A stretch of 64,000 bases of DNA, taken from Hahellaceae bacterium (GTDB lineage: Bacteria; Pseudomonadota; Gammaproteobacteria; Pseudomonadales; Oleiphilaceae). Positions 24,975 to 34,888 of the stretch are shown here, in pieces. The translations under genes were made by a program, and so were the position numbers. The notes under the pieces were generated by a model. It saw nothing but the letters and a program-made list of their open reading frames with translations, did no database searches and had not been told where the DNA came from. Numbering within the stretch: the stretch's first letter is position 1; each line of letters starts with the position of its first letter. The stretch lies in NCBI GenBank assembly GCA_016744695.1, contig JADGDV010000003.1, positions 1 to 64,000 of the forward strand, read 5' to 3'.

Positions 24975-25421
24975 ATGCCTAACTGCCTTTTTTGCGACAT
25001 TGCTCAGAAGAAAGAACAATCATCTATCGTTTATGAGGATGAGTTATGCATTGCGTTTATGGATATTTTTCCATTAGGTACGGGGCATGTTTTAGTTATA
25101 CCTAAGAAGCATGGCGTTTTACTCAATGAACTTGAACAAAACCTTCAGGCTCATATTTTTTCTATTGGAAATAAAATAGTGAGTGCGCAACGAAAAGCAG
25201 GCTTTGGTGTTAAAGGCACTAATTTTCTTCTGAATGATGGCAAAGCGGCCAACCAAACCGTTCCGCATATTCACCTGCATTTAATCCCTAGAGAGAAAGG
25301 CGATTTTTTGAAAGCGATCCCTAAAATTGCACTGCATGTAACAGGGGTATTTGGGCGTCGAACGTCAAGGGAGACCCTCAACGCTCAAGCAAAGCTAATA
25401 CGAGAGCACCTGCTAACTTAG
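24975..25421 (+). CDS. HIT-family nucleotide-binding hydrolase
   Basis: A 148-residue protein. CLFCDIAQKKE near the start and PHIHLHLIPR (about residues 95-104) form the histidine triad HxHxHxx of the Hint/Fhit superfamily, which hydrolyses nucleoside phosphoramidates or dinucleotides. FMDIFPLGTGHVLVIPKKH is the family's central strand region. AAACGGAG lies about 7 bases before the ATG. It follows yacG by 28 bases. The exact substrate is not evident. Confidence 0.88.
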   Translation: MPNCLFCDIAQKKEQSSIVYEDELCIAFMDIFPLGTGHVLVIPKKHGVLLNELEQNLQAHIFSIGNKIVSAQRKAGFGVKGTNFLLNDGKAANQTVPHIHLHLIPREKGDFLKAIPKIALHVTGVFGRRTSRETLNAQAKLIREHLLT

Positions 25422-25454
25422 CCACATAAAACTAGTGCAAAACCCCGCAGCCAT

Positions 25455-25552
25455 GAGGCTGTGAAAGTATTCGGAAATTAATCCTGTAGGTCGGGTTTTA
25501 ACCCGACAATTGCGGATAAATGTATCTTTTGTCGGGTTAAAACCCGACCTAC
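25455..25552. repeat. inverted-repeat element sharing its left end with 23353-23503
   Basis: It begins GAGGCTGTGAAAGTATTC, nearly the same as the element at 23353. Two perfect 24-base arms follow, GTAGGTCGGGTTTTAACCCG... at 25486-25509 and its complement at 25529-25552, and each arm is itself hairpin-forming. The right terminal repeat is absent; the element ends 15 bases before the stop of the convergent lipoprotein gene. It lies between two converging genes and may also end transcription both ways. Confidence 0.75.
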
Positions 25553-25566
25553 ACCTGAATTTATGT

Positions 25567-26340
25567 TTATTCTGTTGTTACAGACACCGGGATCCACTTA
25601 TTAACCGTGCGTGTGATAAACCCGCTCTCTTGCCACTCTTTTACTACATTATTCAACTCTTCTTGTAATTCAGTATTACCGCTCTTAACTGCCCAAGCTA
25701 AATGCTCTTTAGTTAAAGGGGTGTATACACCAAATAAGCGCTCATCGGTTGGGTATGAACTTGTTAATTGCCAAATGGTTGGTGCATCATGAATGAAGTA
25801 GTCAATTTCTTTATTAACTAAGCCTTCAACACCCTCTTTTACAGAGGCATAGCTTTTACTTTCAGCCGTTTTAAGCTCTTCAGTAACATAATGAGCACCC
25901 GTAGTATAAGGTAAATAGCCTACTCGAAAGTTCCCTGTCTTTAATTGATCAGCTGAAGCCAAAAAACCTATATCTTCGGTTCTTATTACAGCCATTTGCC
26001 CTACTTTCATATACGGCTCAGAAAACAACATTAAACCTTTTCTTTTTTCTGTAACTGACACGCCTGACATCACCACGTCAACTTCATCTGCGTCAAGCGC
26101 ATCCAATAGTTCTTCCCAGGCATAGATTTTAATATTAACCTTTGCACCAAGCTCATCTTCAAGGGCATTAGCAAAATCAACCTCAACCCCTTGAGGTGCA
26201 CCATCCTTTTCAAACGCTAAAGGAGCATAGTTTGTTGCCATACCCACATTAATAACACGCTCTGAGATTCCAAAACTTGAACAACCCCCCGTCACCAACG
26301 CAATGAACGTCAATAGACTCCCTGCTAACCATTTATTCAT
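25567..26340 (-). CDS. family 3 extracellular solute-binding lipoprotein
   Basis: A 257-residue protein with a lipoprotein signal (ALVTGGCSS, Cys at about residue 20) and an SBP_bac_3 domain: INVGMATNYAPLAFEKDG, GVEVDFANALEDELGA, VDVVMSGVSVTEKRKG, YFIHDAPTI. Such proteins bind amino acids for ABC importers or act as sensors. No permease or ATPase gene is adjacent, so it may be an orphan. AAAGGA six bases upstream supports the start. The tail end borders an inverted-repeat element. Confidence 0.87.
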   Translation of the reverse strand: MNKWLAGSLLTFIALVTGGCSSFGISERVINVGMATNYAPLAFEKDGAPQGVEVDFANALEDELGAKVNIKIYAWEELLDALDADEVDVVMSGVSVTEKRKGLMLFSEPYMKVGQMAVIRTEDIGFLASADQLKTGNFRVGYLPYTTGAHYVTEELKTAESKSYASVKEGVEGLVNKEIDYFIHDAPTIWQLTSSYPTDERLFGVYTPLTKEHLAWAVKSGNTELQEELNNVVKEWQESGFITRTVNKWIPVSVTTE

Positions 26341-26430
26341 TATTTTTCCTTTGTATTTTTAGAGATTTAACACTTACGATGAGTATCGCTATACTTTCGG
26401 TTTTTCGCTATAAGCATTTTTACTTAATGT

Positions 26431-27294
26431 CTACCCACATCTAATACGTCCCGCAAGCTTAAAAGACTTAAACCCTAGTGAACAGAGCATGGATTTAAAA
26501 AAATCATTGGCCAGCTCATTACCTGTAAATATAACCTCGTGTATGAGCTTGTCAGTTTGGTGATTGCTAGGTGAAGAATGCTCCCCGATTAAATGTTCAA
26601 GTAAATTTTTCACACGAAGAGCAATGGCATCACCTGAGTCTACCCATTCAACCCCCTTCGGCGAGCATTTTTCTAATTGTGCCCGTAACAAAGGAAAATG
26701 AGTGCACCCCAACACTACTTTATCTATAGGGGCACTAAGGTTTTCCGAAAAAAATGAAGAGGTTATTTCTCCTAGCTCCAGTTCACTAACCGCTTCGCCT
26801 CTTAGATGTTCTTCAGCCATTTCAACCAAGCGACTACTGCCAACACGCACAACATCACAATGAGGGGCAAATTCTGAAATTAATTGATCCGTATAAGAAC
26901 GTCGAACCGTTGCAGAGGTTGCCAATAAGCCAATCACACCTGTTTTCGTTTCTAATGCAGCAGGCTTTATCGCTGGCACAACACCCACAACAGGTATACT
27001 TAACCTTTCTCTTAAGTCAGGTAGCACCAAGGTACTAGCGGTATTACATGCAATGACTAATACATCAGGCTGATGGGTTATATATTGGTCCGAAAGCACT
27101 GTCACTATGCGCTCTCGAAGATAATCATCTGATTTAGTCCCATAAGGGAATGCAGCATTGTCAGCAACATAAACAATGCGCACACCGAGGCATGAAACTA
27201 AAATAGACTGGCAGACGCTCAACCCTCCCACGCCTGAATCAAATACCATGACGGTCGGGAAGGATGGTGGTTGTACATTCAGATTATGAGACAC
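26431..27294 (-). CDS. murI: glutamate racemase
   Basis: A 287-residue enzyme making D-glutamate for peptidoglycan. VFDSGVGGLSV (residues 18-28), the catalytic Cys83 in IACNTAS and the second Cys in LGCTHFPLL (about residue 194) are all present, as is YVADNAAFPYG. It starts at a GTG inside the end of the upstream Gld-like gene (11-base overlap), so it is coupled to that operon. Confidence 0.94.
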   Translation of the reverse strand: MSHNLNVQPPSFPTVMVFDSGVGGLSVCQSILVSCLGVRIVYVADNAAFPYGTKSDDYLRERIVTVLSDQYITHQPDVLVIACNTASTLVLPDLRERLSIPVVGVVPAIKPAALETKTGVIGLLATSATVRRSYTDQLISEFAPHCDVVRVGSSRLVEMAEEHLRGEAVSELELGEITSSFFSENLSAPIDKVVLGCTHFPLLRAQLEKCSPKGVEWVDSGDAIALRVKNLLEHLIGEHSSPSNHQTDKLIHEVIFTGNELANDFFKSMLCSLGFKSFKLAGRIRCG

Positions 27295-29191
27295 GCTTTC
27301 TAAACAGTCTTATTATAATAATCAGTATCGTTAACAGCACCGGAATCAGAAAAATATTGATTAACTTCAACTCTGTACCTAATGATTCAATGTCTCTATC
27401 TAGCTGATGTTGAACATCACGTAGCTCTTTTCTGATTTTAATTTTTTCTGCCTGAAACTGAGTCAGTGCCAATTCCTGCTCTTTAGAAAGAATAGCGCTA
27501 TCGTCATCTCCTCTTAGCTGCTCTAACTCAAGCAGCTTAGTTTCAGTTATTTCTAGTTGCTCTTGTAATACTTCTTGTTGTGCGGAGAATTCTTCTTCTG
27601 CATTTCTGCGTAATGACTCAACTTTAGTAAATGGTCTGGAGAAACGACCTCTGCTGCGTATATTAATTAAGTCTTCATTACCCGATAAATTATCTAACGC
27701 ATTAACCAAAAAACCTGAATTATCGGCCCAAGGAGAAACAACACGTTCTCCAAAAAACTGCTGCACCTGAACCCATAACCGATCCGTTAATAGATCGGTG
27801 TCGGCAACAACAATTACGTTAATATTTTCATTCTTAATAGTTTCAGGTGTTAATAAGCGCTTCATCATATTAGGCGTTTCATCTGAACGCTCTGCGTCTT
27901 GCTCTACAGACTCTTCTACTTCAAGTCCCTCAGGGTAAGCCGATTGCGCCATTCCGGTTACTCTTGCCGCCAACATATACCTTATATTTGTTGGTATAAA
28001 ATCATCCATAAGAGACTCGGGATTCTGTAGCGTATTGAGACGATCAGATAACAAAGGTTGAGATTCTTCACTCGACATAATCAAAGGCGTAATCTTTGTG
28101 GTTGCCGTATCTAGTTGCTCCAAAATACCAACAGAAGACATATTAATGCTTTCTAAGCCTGCCATAACGACATCATCTTGATTAAAGGCCGTAACATCGA
28201 GCCCCAATAGTGCAATATGTCGAGTAGGATTCGCGCCACCGCCCATATTAACTACTAAAGAGTTGGCAAAGTCACCGACAATATTGTCCTCTTGTAGTTT
28301 AAGCCCCCATGTTGCGAGCAAAAATGCCATATCAGAGCGTCTACCTGCCGTAGCCATCGGAGCAGGAGGCTGGTCAGTTTCTGCAAAAGGATCAATAAAT
28401 ACCAGTGTTCGACCGCCTTTCATCACAAATTGATCAATAGCAAATAAGGCTTGTGGTTCAAGTTCTTTAGGATGAACTAACAATAAAATATCAACCTCTG
28501 AATCAATCTCATCAAGGTCATCTGCCAGCATTCTTACATCAAATAGATCTTCTACTTGCTGCATTACCACCCATGCAGGCTGACGTTGCTGAGCCCTATA
28601 ATCAAAACCTCCATTTATATTTACACCACTGATAACGCCAACGACCGGAAGCTTGGATTTAGATAGGTTGTAAATTAATTTGGTTAGCTCGTATTCAATA
28701 AACGGCTCTTTATCTGGCTGAAAGAAGCTAATAACTTCTTCTCCATCACGATTATTTTTACCCACAAGACCAAAATATATTTCGTCTCCTCGCACCCCTA
28801 CAGGTATTCCTTGCAGACCCGCCGATGAGGCTTCGTCTTCATTTTCAGAAAAAGGAATGGGATCAACAAACTCAAGCAAAATATTACCGTTCGCGAGACC
28901 TTCATATTCTTGTAGCAGTTCTTTAATACGATGGGCATACGTTCTGAGGCCAGGTAATTCGGTGGTCGCTTTTTCTGAAAAATAAAGTTTCAAAGAAACA
29001 GGACTCTCAAGTTCACTGATAATTTTTTGTGTCTCATTTGAAAGCGTATAAAGCTGCCCTTCAGTGAGGTCAAAACGCACACTCTTAAAGAATGTTGCAT
29101 TAAGCAAAGAGAAAAGAATAAACACGGCCAGAACAGCAACCAAACCTACTTTTGAGCTTCCCAGTACTTTTATATAAGCGTTGTTTTTCAT
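27284..29191 (-). CDS. GldG-like ABC-type transport auxiliary protein
   Basis: A 635-residue membrane-anchored protein. One N-terminal membrane segment (VGLVAVLAVFILFSLLNA) is followed by RFDLTEGQLYTLS, a long extracytoplasmic ABC_transp_aux/GldG-like domain, a coiled-coil near residues 540-610 rich in Glu and Gln (EEEFSAQQEVLQEQLEI), and a C-terminal membrane segment (LINIFLIPVLLTILIIIIRLF). I chose the ATG at 29191 because GGGAGGGG stands 8 bases upstream; the longer frame overlaps the permease gene by 29 bases. It forms an operon with the permease and ATPase upstream and murI downstream. Confidence 0.85.
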   Translation of the reverse strand: MKNNAYIKVLGSSKVGLVAVLAVFILFSLLNATFFKSVRFDLTEGQLYTLSNETQKIISELESPVSLKLYFSEKATTELPGLRTYAHRIKELLQEYEGLANGNILLEFVDPIPFSENEDEASSAGLQGIPVGVRGDEIYFGLVGKNNRDGEEVISFFQPDKEPFIEYELTKLIYNLSKSKLPVVGVISGVNINGGFDYRAQQRQPAWVVMQQVEDLFDVRMLADDLDEIDSEVDILLLVHPKELEPQALFAIDQFVMKGGRTLVFIDPFAETDQPPAPMATAGRRSDMAFLLATWGLKLQEDNIVGDFANSLVVNMGGGANPTRHIALLGLDVTAFNQDDVVMAGLESINMSSVGILEQLDTATTKITPLIMSSEESQPLLSDRLNTLQNPESLMDDFIPTNIRYMLAARVTGMAQSAYPEGLEVEESVEQDAERSDETPNMMKRLLTPETIKNENINVIVVADTDLLTDRLWVQVQQFFGERVVSPWADNSGFLVNALDNLSGNEDLINIRSRGRFSRPFTKVESLRRNAEEEFSAQQEVLQEQLEITETKLLELEQLRGDDDSAILSKEQELALTQFQAEKIKIRKELRDVQHQLDRDIESLGTELKLINIFLIPVLLTILIIIIRLFRKRVS

Positions 29192-29207
29192 TAATCTAAC
29201 CCCTCCC

Positions 29208-29942
29208 TTAATCCGCTTTTTTAATATTGATAACAATCGTCGTTGCCGCTAGCCAGCAAAGTATCATTATTAAGAAATAAAGCAGATCTCGAAGATCGAT
29301 CACACCTCTGGAAATTGCATCAAAATGTGTAATGAAACTGAGAGAAGCTACACCATCAACAAGCCATAGCGGGGCCCATTCAGTAAAAACATCCTGAACC
29401 ATTGAAAACCCTGCAGCGACAAACACAAAACAGACGACCAACGTTAAGATAAAGGCGACCACCTGACTTTTAGTCGTTGCAGATATGCATGAGCCTATGG
29501 CTAAAAAACCACCCGCCATTAACCAACTCCCGATATAGCTGGCTAAAATCACGCCATTATCAGGTTCACCCAGATAATTTACAGTGATCCAAACAGGAAA
29601 GGTCAGAATTAAAGCCACACCAATAAAAATCCATGCAGCCAAGAACTTACCTAATACCGCTTCAACCACGGTTATTGGGAGCGTCATTAATAATTCAATC
29701 GTGCCACTCTTTCGCTCTTCCGACCACAAGCCCATGGCAATGGCAGGTACAAGAATTAAGTACAACCAAGGAATAAAATTAAAGAATGAAATTAAGTCTG
29801 CCTGTCCTCTTTCAAAGAAACGTCCAATATAGAAAGTAGACACGCCAGACATCATTAAAAATATAACGATAAAAACATAAGCTAGAGGCGTTGAGAAATA
29901 ACTACCCAACTCCCGCTTCATAATAAGATTAGTACCAGACAT
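29208..29942 (-). CDS. ABC-2-type transport permease (GldF-like)
   Basis: A 244-residue permease with six membrane segments. It opens NLIMKRELGSYFSTPLAYVF and contains LWSEERKSGTIELLMTLPI, the conserved motif of ABC-2 permeases of the GldF/NosY type. It starts next to the stop of the ATPase gene and is followed 16 bases on by the GldG-like gene. It would form the membrane channel of the ABC complex. Confidence 0.88.
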   Translation of the reverse strand: MSGTNLIMKRELGSYFSTPLAYVFIVIFLMMSGVSTFYIGRFFERGQADLISFFNFIPWLYLILVPAIAMGLWSEERKSGTIELLMTLPITVVEAVLGKFLAAWIFIGVALILTFPVWITVNYLGEPDNGVILASYIGSWLMAGGFLAIGSCISATTKSQVVAFILTLVVCFVFVAAGFSMVQDVFTEWAPLWLVDGVASLSFITHFDAISRGVIDLRDLLYFLIMILCWLAATTIVINIKKAD

Positions 29943-30868
29943 TATGCGCCACCTCCAATCGTAACTTGACGGAAGACATCATCTAAACGCCCTTTTTCAA
30001 CATGGAACTCTTCAACGTCCCAATCTTGTGAATGAATCAGTTCATTCACCTGTTTAAGCACAGTTTTTCCGGTTTCTGGATAAATAGTAATTAAGCCACT
30101 CAGCGCATCACTTTCTACACGAAATACATTGGCCAGCGATTCGAGTTTTTTCATCACATCATATTCATGAGTAAACTTCACAGAAACGGCATTATGAAAC
30201 TTCGATTTCGCGGCCAACTCATCAGGAGAACCATCAAAAACAACAGAGCCGGAAGAAAGAATAAGCGCTCGACTACAAACCGCGCTCACTTCTTCGAGTA
30301 TATGGGTAGATATAATCACAATTTTATCTTTAGCAAGCGTCCTGATCAGCTCTCGTACCTGGTGCTTCTGATTAGGGTCGAGTCCGTCAGTTGGCTCATC
30401 TAAAATAAGTATTTGAGGGTCGTGAATAATAGCTTGTGCAATACCTACGCGACGCTTAAAGCCTTTAGACAATGTTTCAATACGCTGATTTAGCACGTCT
30501 TTCAAGGAAACTTTTACCACAACGTTATCAATACGTTCAGATAGTTCATCGCCACTAAAACCACGCACGCCACCGATAAACTTTAGAAATGATAATACGG
30601 TCATATCACCATAGGATGGCGCACCCTCAGGTAGATAACCCATCTGTTTTTGTGCACTTAGAGGATCAAGGTCAAGGTCAACACCTAAAACACTCACATT
30701 ACCTGAGCTTGGAGTAAGAAAACCTGTAATCATTTTCATGGTGGTAGACTTGCCCGCTCCATTGGGGCCTAAAAAACCTAAGACCTCTCCAGGTTTCACC
30801 TCAAAACTAACATCATTTACAGCGATAAAAGAACCAAAGGTGCGCGTTAAATTTGAAATTTGGATCAT
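29942..30868 (-). CDS. ABC transporter ATP-binding protein (GldA-like)
   Basis: A 308-residue ABC ATPase. Walker A is LGPNGAGKSTTMK (about residues 34-46), the signature LSKGFKRRVGIAQ (about residues 136-148), Walker B ILILDEPTDGLDPNQ (about 153-167) and the H-loop ISTHILEEV. A 90-residue C-terminal regulatory extension follows, as in GldA and similar drug-exporter ATPases. AAGGAG lies upstream. It starts the operon with the permease and GldG-like genes. Divergent from plsB across 236 bases. Confidence 0.9.
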   Translation of the reverse strand: MIQISNLTRTFGSFIAVNDVSFEVKPGEVLGFLGPNGAGKSTTMKMITGFLTPSSGNVSVLGVDLDLDPLSAQKQMGYLPEGAPSYGDMTVLSFLKFIGGVRGFSGDELSERIDNVVVKVSLKDVLNQRIETLSKGFKRRVGIAQAIIHDPQILILDEPTDGLDPNQKHQVRELIRTLAKDKIVIISTHILEEVSAVCSRALILSSGSVVFDGSPDELAAKSKFHNAVSVKFTHEYDVMKKLESLANVFRVESDALSGLITIYPETGKTVLKQVNELIHSQDWDVEEFHVEKGRLDDVFRQVTIGGGA

Positions 30869-31104
30869 GACGACTGAATAGCTCCTTCTTTTATTATACT
30901 TCTATTGCTTCAGTTTATATGTTTTTCAAGTAATTAAGAACAGTTAAACTTTGGTTAAATAACACAAAACATAATAAACAATAATAATCTCTTATACTTT
31001 TTGGTAATACATTTTGTTACATTCTACTTTGCTACCACACTGATTAGGCGATAAACTTAAGCTACAAATTTAACACTACAAATTAGCGATTTAAAGACGA
31101 TATT

Positions 31105-33591
31105 ATGGGTAAATTTTTAGGCTTCAGCTCTTTTTTCTTCACATTACTAAGAAAGATACTTTTTTTCTGGGTAAAAACAGAAGTTATCGGCAGCGAAAAA
31201 GAACACTTACAGCTCGACCCAGACATACCTGTTTGTTATGTACTTCAGAACAGTTCTCTCTCAAGTAGACTTGTACTTGAGCAAGAGTGTCTCAGGGCCG
31301 ACCTGCCCTCCTCACAAGCACCACTATCAATAAGTGGCGAAGATATTCGACGTTCTTTTTTCTTTCTCAATAAACGTCAAGGGCAGTGGTTCCGCAAGCG
31401 ACAAAGCCCGGTATTAACACCCCGACTTAAACAAATGATTCATGAAGCACAACTTAATCCTGAACTAGACATTCAGATTGTACCGGTATCATTACTCTGG
31501 GGACGGGAACCTGAAAAACAAAAATCAATGTTCAAGCTTCTCGTGTCTGATAGCTGGTCTGTAGCCGGTCGCCTGCAAAAGTTTTTAATTATTATGGTGC
31601 ATGGTCGCAGAACATTTATGCAGTTCAGTAAACCTATATCTTTACGTCAAATCGTTAATGAAAACAGTGACGATTCGACTGATGCAGAGAAAAGCGAAGA
31701 AATTGCAACCCGTAAACTGGCACGAGTATTACGTGTTCATTTTCGCAGAGTGCAACAAGCGATTCTTGGTCCTGACTTGTCACACAGGCGCACACTGGTT
31801 AACTCGCTCATTCACAGCACCGCAGTTAAAGATGCTATTAGAGAGACGGCAAAAGAAGAAGATATTTCTCCAGAGAAAGTAAAGGCACGAGCCATTAAAT
31901 ACGGTGATGAAATTGCATCTAACCTTTCTATGTCTGCCATTCGCTTTTTGTCACGTATATTATCTTGGGTATGGAATAAAATTTACGACGGGATCAATAT
32001 TCGCAACCTAGAAACGGTACAAGAAATAGCCAAAGACCACGCAGTGGTTTATGTACCCTGCCATCGTAGCCATATCGACTACCTGTTACTGTCTTACCTT
32101 CTTTATAAGAATGGCATTATGGTTCCTCACATTGCTGCAGGCATTAACCTTAATATGCCAGTCATTGGGCCACTCCTTCGTCGCGGTGGAGCCTTTTTTA
32201 TGCGTCGAAGCTTCAAAGACAATAAGCTCTATGCAACCGTCTTTAACGAATACCTTTTTCAGATATTTTCCAAAGGATATTCAGTTGAATATTTTGTAGA
32301 AGGGGGTCGTAGTCGCACAGGTAGAACACTTCAGCCTCGCCCAGGCATGGTTGCTATGACCGTGCGTAGTTACCTGCGAAACCACAATAAACCTATTGCA
32401 TTTATCCCGGTTTATGTGGGTTACGAGAAGGTACTTGAAGGGCGAAGTTACCTAGGTGAACTTCGTGGAAAGAAAAAACAGAAAGAGTCTATATTTGGGG
32501 TATTTAAATCACTTAAGAACTTGAGAAAGTCGTTTGGAAAAGTGAATGTTAATTTCGGGGAACCCATTTATTTATCAAAGTTTCTCGATCAACAACAACC
32601 ACATTGGAAAGATCAAGCCTATGATTCAGAATACCGCCCTAAGTGGCTCAATAGCGTAGTTAATGAATTATCCAACAAAATTGTTACTCATATAAATGAT
32701 GCGTCATCCATTAACCCAATCAACATGACAGGGCTTATTCTTTTATCTACATCTAAGCAGGCAATGGATGAAAAAATTCTCTCCAGTCAGATGGATACGT
32801 TTAGCAATCTATTAAAGAAAATGCCTTATAGTGCTTATATGTCGCACCCCGATGGCTGTGGTAAAGACTGGTTAGAATACACAGAAGAAATGGGGTTAAT
32901 ATCCAGACAAAAACAAAGCCTCGGGGATATTATTACGCTAGAAGGTAATAACGCGACCTTAATGACGTATTACCGTAACAATATTCTTCATTTATACGCC
33001 GTTCCTGCATTGATCGCGGCACTCTTCCAAAACAATGCAATGATGAAGCGTGAGAAAGTTATATTTCTAGTGCGTTCATTGTATCCCTATATTAAAGCCG
33101 AGCTATTTATACATTGGACTAAAGAAGAAGTAGAACCCATCATTAGCCAGTGGATAGATGTTTTAGTTGAAAATGATTTATTACATGTAGAAAGTGATAG
33201 CCTTTGTCGCCCAGATACAGGTTCGGCCAATTTTGTATTATTAAGCGTATTGGCTCGTTTTATCATTCAAACAATCGAGCGTTATTACATTAGTATCGCC
33301 GTACTTCGTAATAATGGTGCTGGCACCATAACGGCAGAAGAACTTGAAGAGCAAAGCACACTCATGGCACAACGCATGTCAATGCTCTATGGCTTAAATG
33401 CCCCGGAGTTCTTTGATAAGTCATTGTTCCGCAACTTTATTGCCAACCTCAAAGCCAATGGAATAATTAATGTAGATGACGGGGCTAGACTCGTTTATGC
33501 AGAGCGACTGGGTGAAATAGTCGAGGATGCGAAACTAGTGCTTAATGCGGAAATGAGACAGAGTGTATTGCAGGTTACTTCGTTATCCTGA
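31105..33591 (+). CDS. plsB: glycerol-3-phosphate 1-O-acyltransferase PlsB
   Basis: An 828-residue inner-membrane enzyme that puts the first acyl chain on glycerol-3-phosphate. The catalytic HRSHID motif (about residues 319-324) and the FVEGGRSRTGR block (about 396-406), GGAFFMRRSF and PIAFIPVYVGYE are all conserved. Length matches the long gammaproteobacterial PlsB. It stands alone, reading rightward from the gap shared with the ABC operon. Confidence 0.96.
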   Translation: MGKFLGFSSFFFTLLRKILFFWVKTEVIGSEKEHLQLDPDIPVCYVLQNSSLSSRLVLEQECLRADLPSSQAPLSISGEDIRRSFFFLNKRQGQWFRKRQSPVLTPRLKQMIHEAQLNPELDIQIVPVSLLWGREPEKQKSMFKLLVSDSWSVAGRLQKFLIIMVHGRRTFMQFSKPISLRQIVNENSDDSTDAEKSEEIATRKLARVLRVHFRRVQQAILGPDLSHRRTLVNSLIHSTAVKDAIRETAKEEDISPEKVKARAIKYGDEIASNLSMSAIRFLSRILSWVWNKIYDGINIRNLETVQEIAKDHAVVYVPCHRSHIDYLLLSYLLYKNGIMVPHIAAGINLNMPVIGPLLRRGGAFFMRRSFKDNKLYATVFNEYLFQIFSKGYSVEYFVEGGRSRTGRTLQPRPGMVAMTVRSYLRNHNKPIAFIPVYVGYEKVLEGRSYLGELRGKKKQKESIFGVFKSLKNLRKSFGKVNVNFGEPIYLSKFLDQQQPHWKDQAYDSEYRPKWLNSVVNELSNKIVTHINDASSINPINMTGLILLSTSKQAMDEKILSSQMDTFSNLLKKMPYSAYMSHPDGCGKDWLEYTEEMGLISRQKQSLGDIITLEGNNATLMTYYRNNILHLYAVPALIAALFQNNAMMKREKVIFLVRSLYPYIKAELFIHWTKEEVEPIISQWIDVLVENDLLHVESDSLCRPDTGSANFVLLSVLARFIIQTIERYYISIAVLRNNGAGTITAEELEEQSTLMAQRMSMLYGLNAPEFFDKSLFRNFIANLKANGIINVDDGARLVYAERLGEIVEDAKLVLNAEMRQSVLQVTSLS

Positions 33592-33630
33592 CGTAAAACG
33601 CTTTACATCATGTGGTGCGCACGGCGCACC

Positions 33631-34488
33631 CTACCCTTTCAAGCTATCCATCGACTTTAATGTGTAAATATCATAACGACTACTCTTGCCTTCCAGCTTC
33701 AAGGAAGGTTTTATGCCATCAATCTCAGGCGCTTTTCGTGGACGTTTAACGACCACTCTATAACGCGCCTTTTCCAATGCAACGGCTAACAGAGCCTCAG
33801 CATCTAAATCCCCCCCAATTATCATTTTAAATAGTCTCATCTCTTTTTTTACTAAAGACGATTTATCACGATCAGGGAACATCGGGTCGAGGTAAATAAC
33901 ATCGGCTACACTCTCAGGCTGAGCAGACAGCCACTCTATGCTATCTGCATTGATCATATTCATATGAGCGGTAATAGGGGCTACATCATACGAACGACGC
34001 GCTAATTCAAGCCCTGCGCTGAGTAGTTCAGCCACAACAGGTGAACGCTCAAGCAAAGTCATTTCACACCCTTGGCAAGCTAAAACAAAAGCATCCTGCC
34101 CTAGACCGGCTGTAGCATCTAATACACTCGGTGTGATACCTGACTTTAGACCTACCGCTTTTGAAATGAGCTGACCTTTACCCCCTCCAAACTTTCTGCG
34201 GTGGTCAGTTTTACCTGAGACAAAATCCGCTCTAACTGGGCCTGGAGCACCTTTCCCCGTCTGCACTAATGAAGGTCCATGGCGGTCATAGATCATTAGT
34301 AATGGAAAGCGATTTTCTTTAGTGAACTTTACGTTTTGAAGTATCTCAAGGCCTAACTGTTGTGCAAAATTAGAGGCTGCAACCGCATCACCGCCAGTAT
34401 CTACAAACACAGCTAATAATGACTGAATTTCTGTAGTGCTAGTTAAGCTAGCATTGATTAAATTAGGGCCGGTTAACATAGAAGTCAT
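33631..34488 (-). CDS. rsmJ: 16S rRNA (guanine-1516-N2)-methyltransferase RsmJ
   Basis: A 285-residue SAM-dependent methyltransferase. The family marks are [20 protein letters not shown] (about residues 87-106), [16 protein letters not shown] (about 122-137) and [18 protein letters not shown]. It modifies the 16S rRNA near position 1516. The gene converges with plsB, with 39 bases between. About 50-70 residues of N-terminal extra sequence are normal for the family. Confidence 0.93.
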   Translation of the reverse strand: MTSMLTGPNLINASLTSTTEIQSLLAVFVDTGGDAVAASNFAQQLGLEILQNVKFTKENRFPLLMIYDRHGPSLVQTGKGAPGPVRADFVSGKTDHRRKFGGGKGQLISKAVGLKSGITPSVLDATAGLGQDAFVLACQGCEMTLLERSPVVAELLSAGLELARRSYDVAPITAHMNMINADSIEWLSAQPESVADVIYLDPMFPDRDKSSLVKKEMRLFKMIIGGDLDAEALLAVALEKARYRVVVKRPRKAPEIDGIKPSLKLEGKSSRYDIYTLKSMDSLKG

Positions 34489-34506
34489 TAAATAAGGGTC
34501 TTACGT

Positions 34507-34845
34507 TTAAATGAATAGATCAATACCCACTAAAACTCCACCATCAAACTCTTGCGAAGCAAGCTCAGTTTGTTGGTAAGAATTAATGGCTTGTTGGTTT
34601 TTCACGGGGAATGAGTCAGGTGACTGAAAGCGACTCACTTCAACAGCTTGTGATGCCTGCTTTTGCTCAACTCTTCGTTGTAACTCATCAGGGTCAACCG
34701 TCTCACGGTTAACACGCTCAGGCTTACGAACAGAGGCATTATCAACATTTAAGGCATCAGTTTTAGCTTGATTGTTACGTACAGCGCCTCCCTCGGGCGA
34801 GGGGCGAGCTACATTAACGGGAATAAAACTGCTATTTATATCCAC
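34507..34845 (-). CDS. hypothetical protein, 112 residues
   Basis: A short, polar, probably disordered protein starting at a GTG. It is rich in Gln, Asn, Val and Ser (e.g. RVEQKQASQAVEVSRF) and ends EFDGGVLVGIDLFI. The C-terminal half with NSYQQTELASQ recalls small proteins found beside rsmJ or uppP in other gammaproteobacteria, but I know no function. It is 18 bases from rsmJ and 43 from uppP on the same strand. Confidence 0.65.
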   Translation of the reverse strand: MDINSSFIPVNVARPSPEGGAVRNNQAKTDALNVDNASVRKPERVNRETVDPDELQRRVEQKQASQAVEVSRFQSPDSFPVKNQQAINSYQQTELASQEFDGGVLVGIDLFI

Positions 34846-34888
34846 CGAGAATTACTCATACGGTACGTTATGGTATGTATAAATTTGT

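Noticed and set aside
22549-25552. CRISPR array
   Set aside because: The repeats here are inverted, few and of several families, with no regular spacers and no cas genes.
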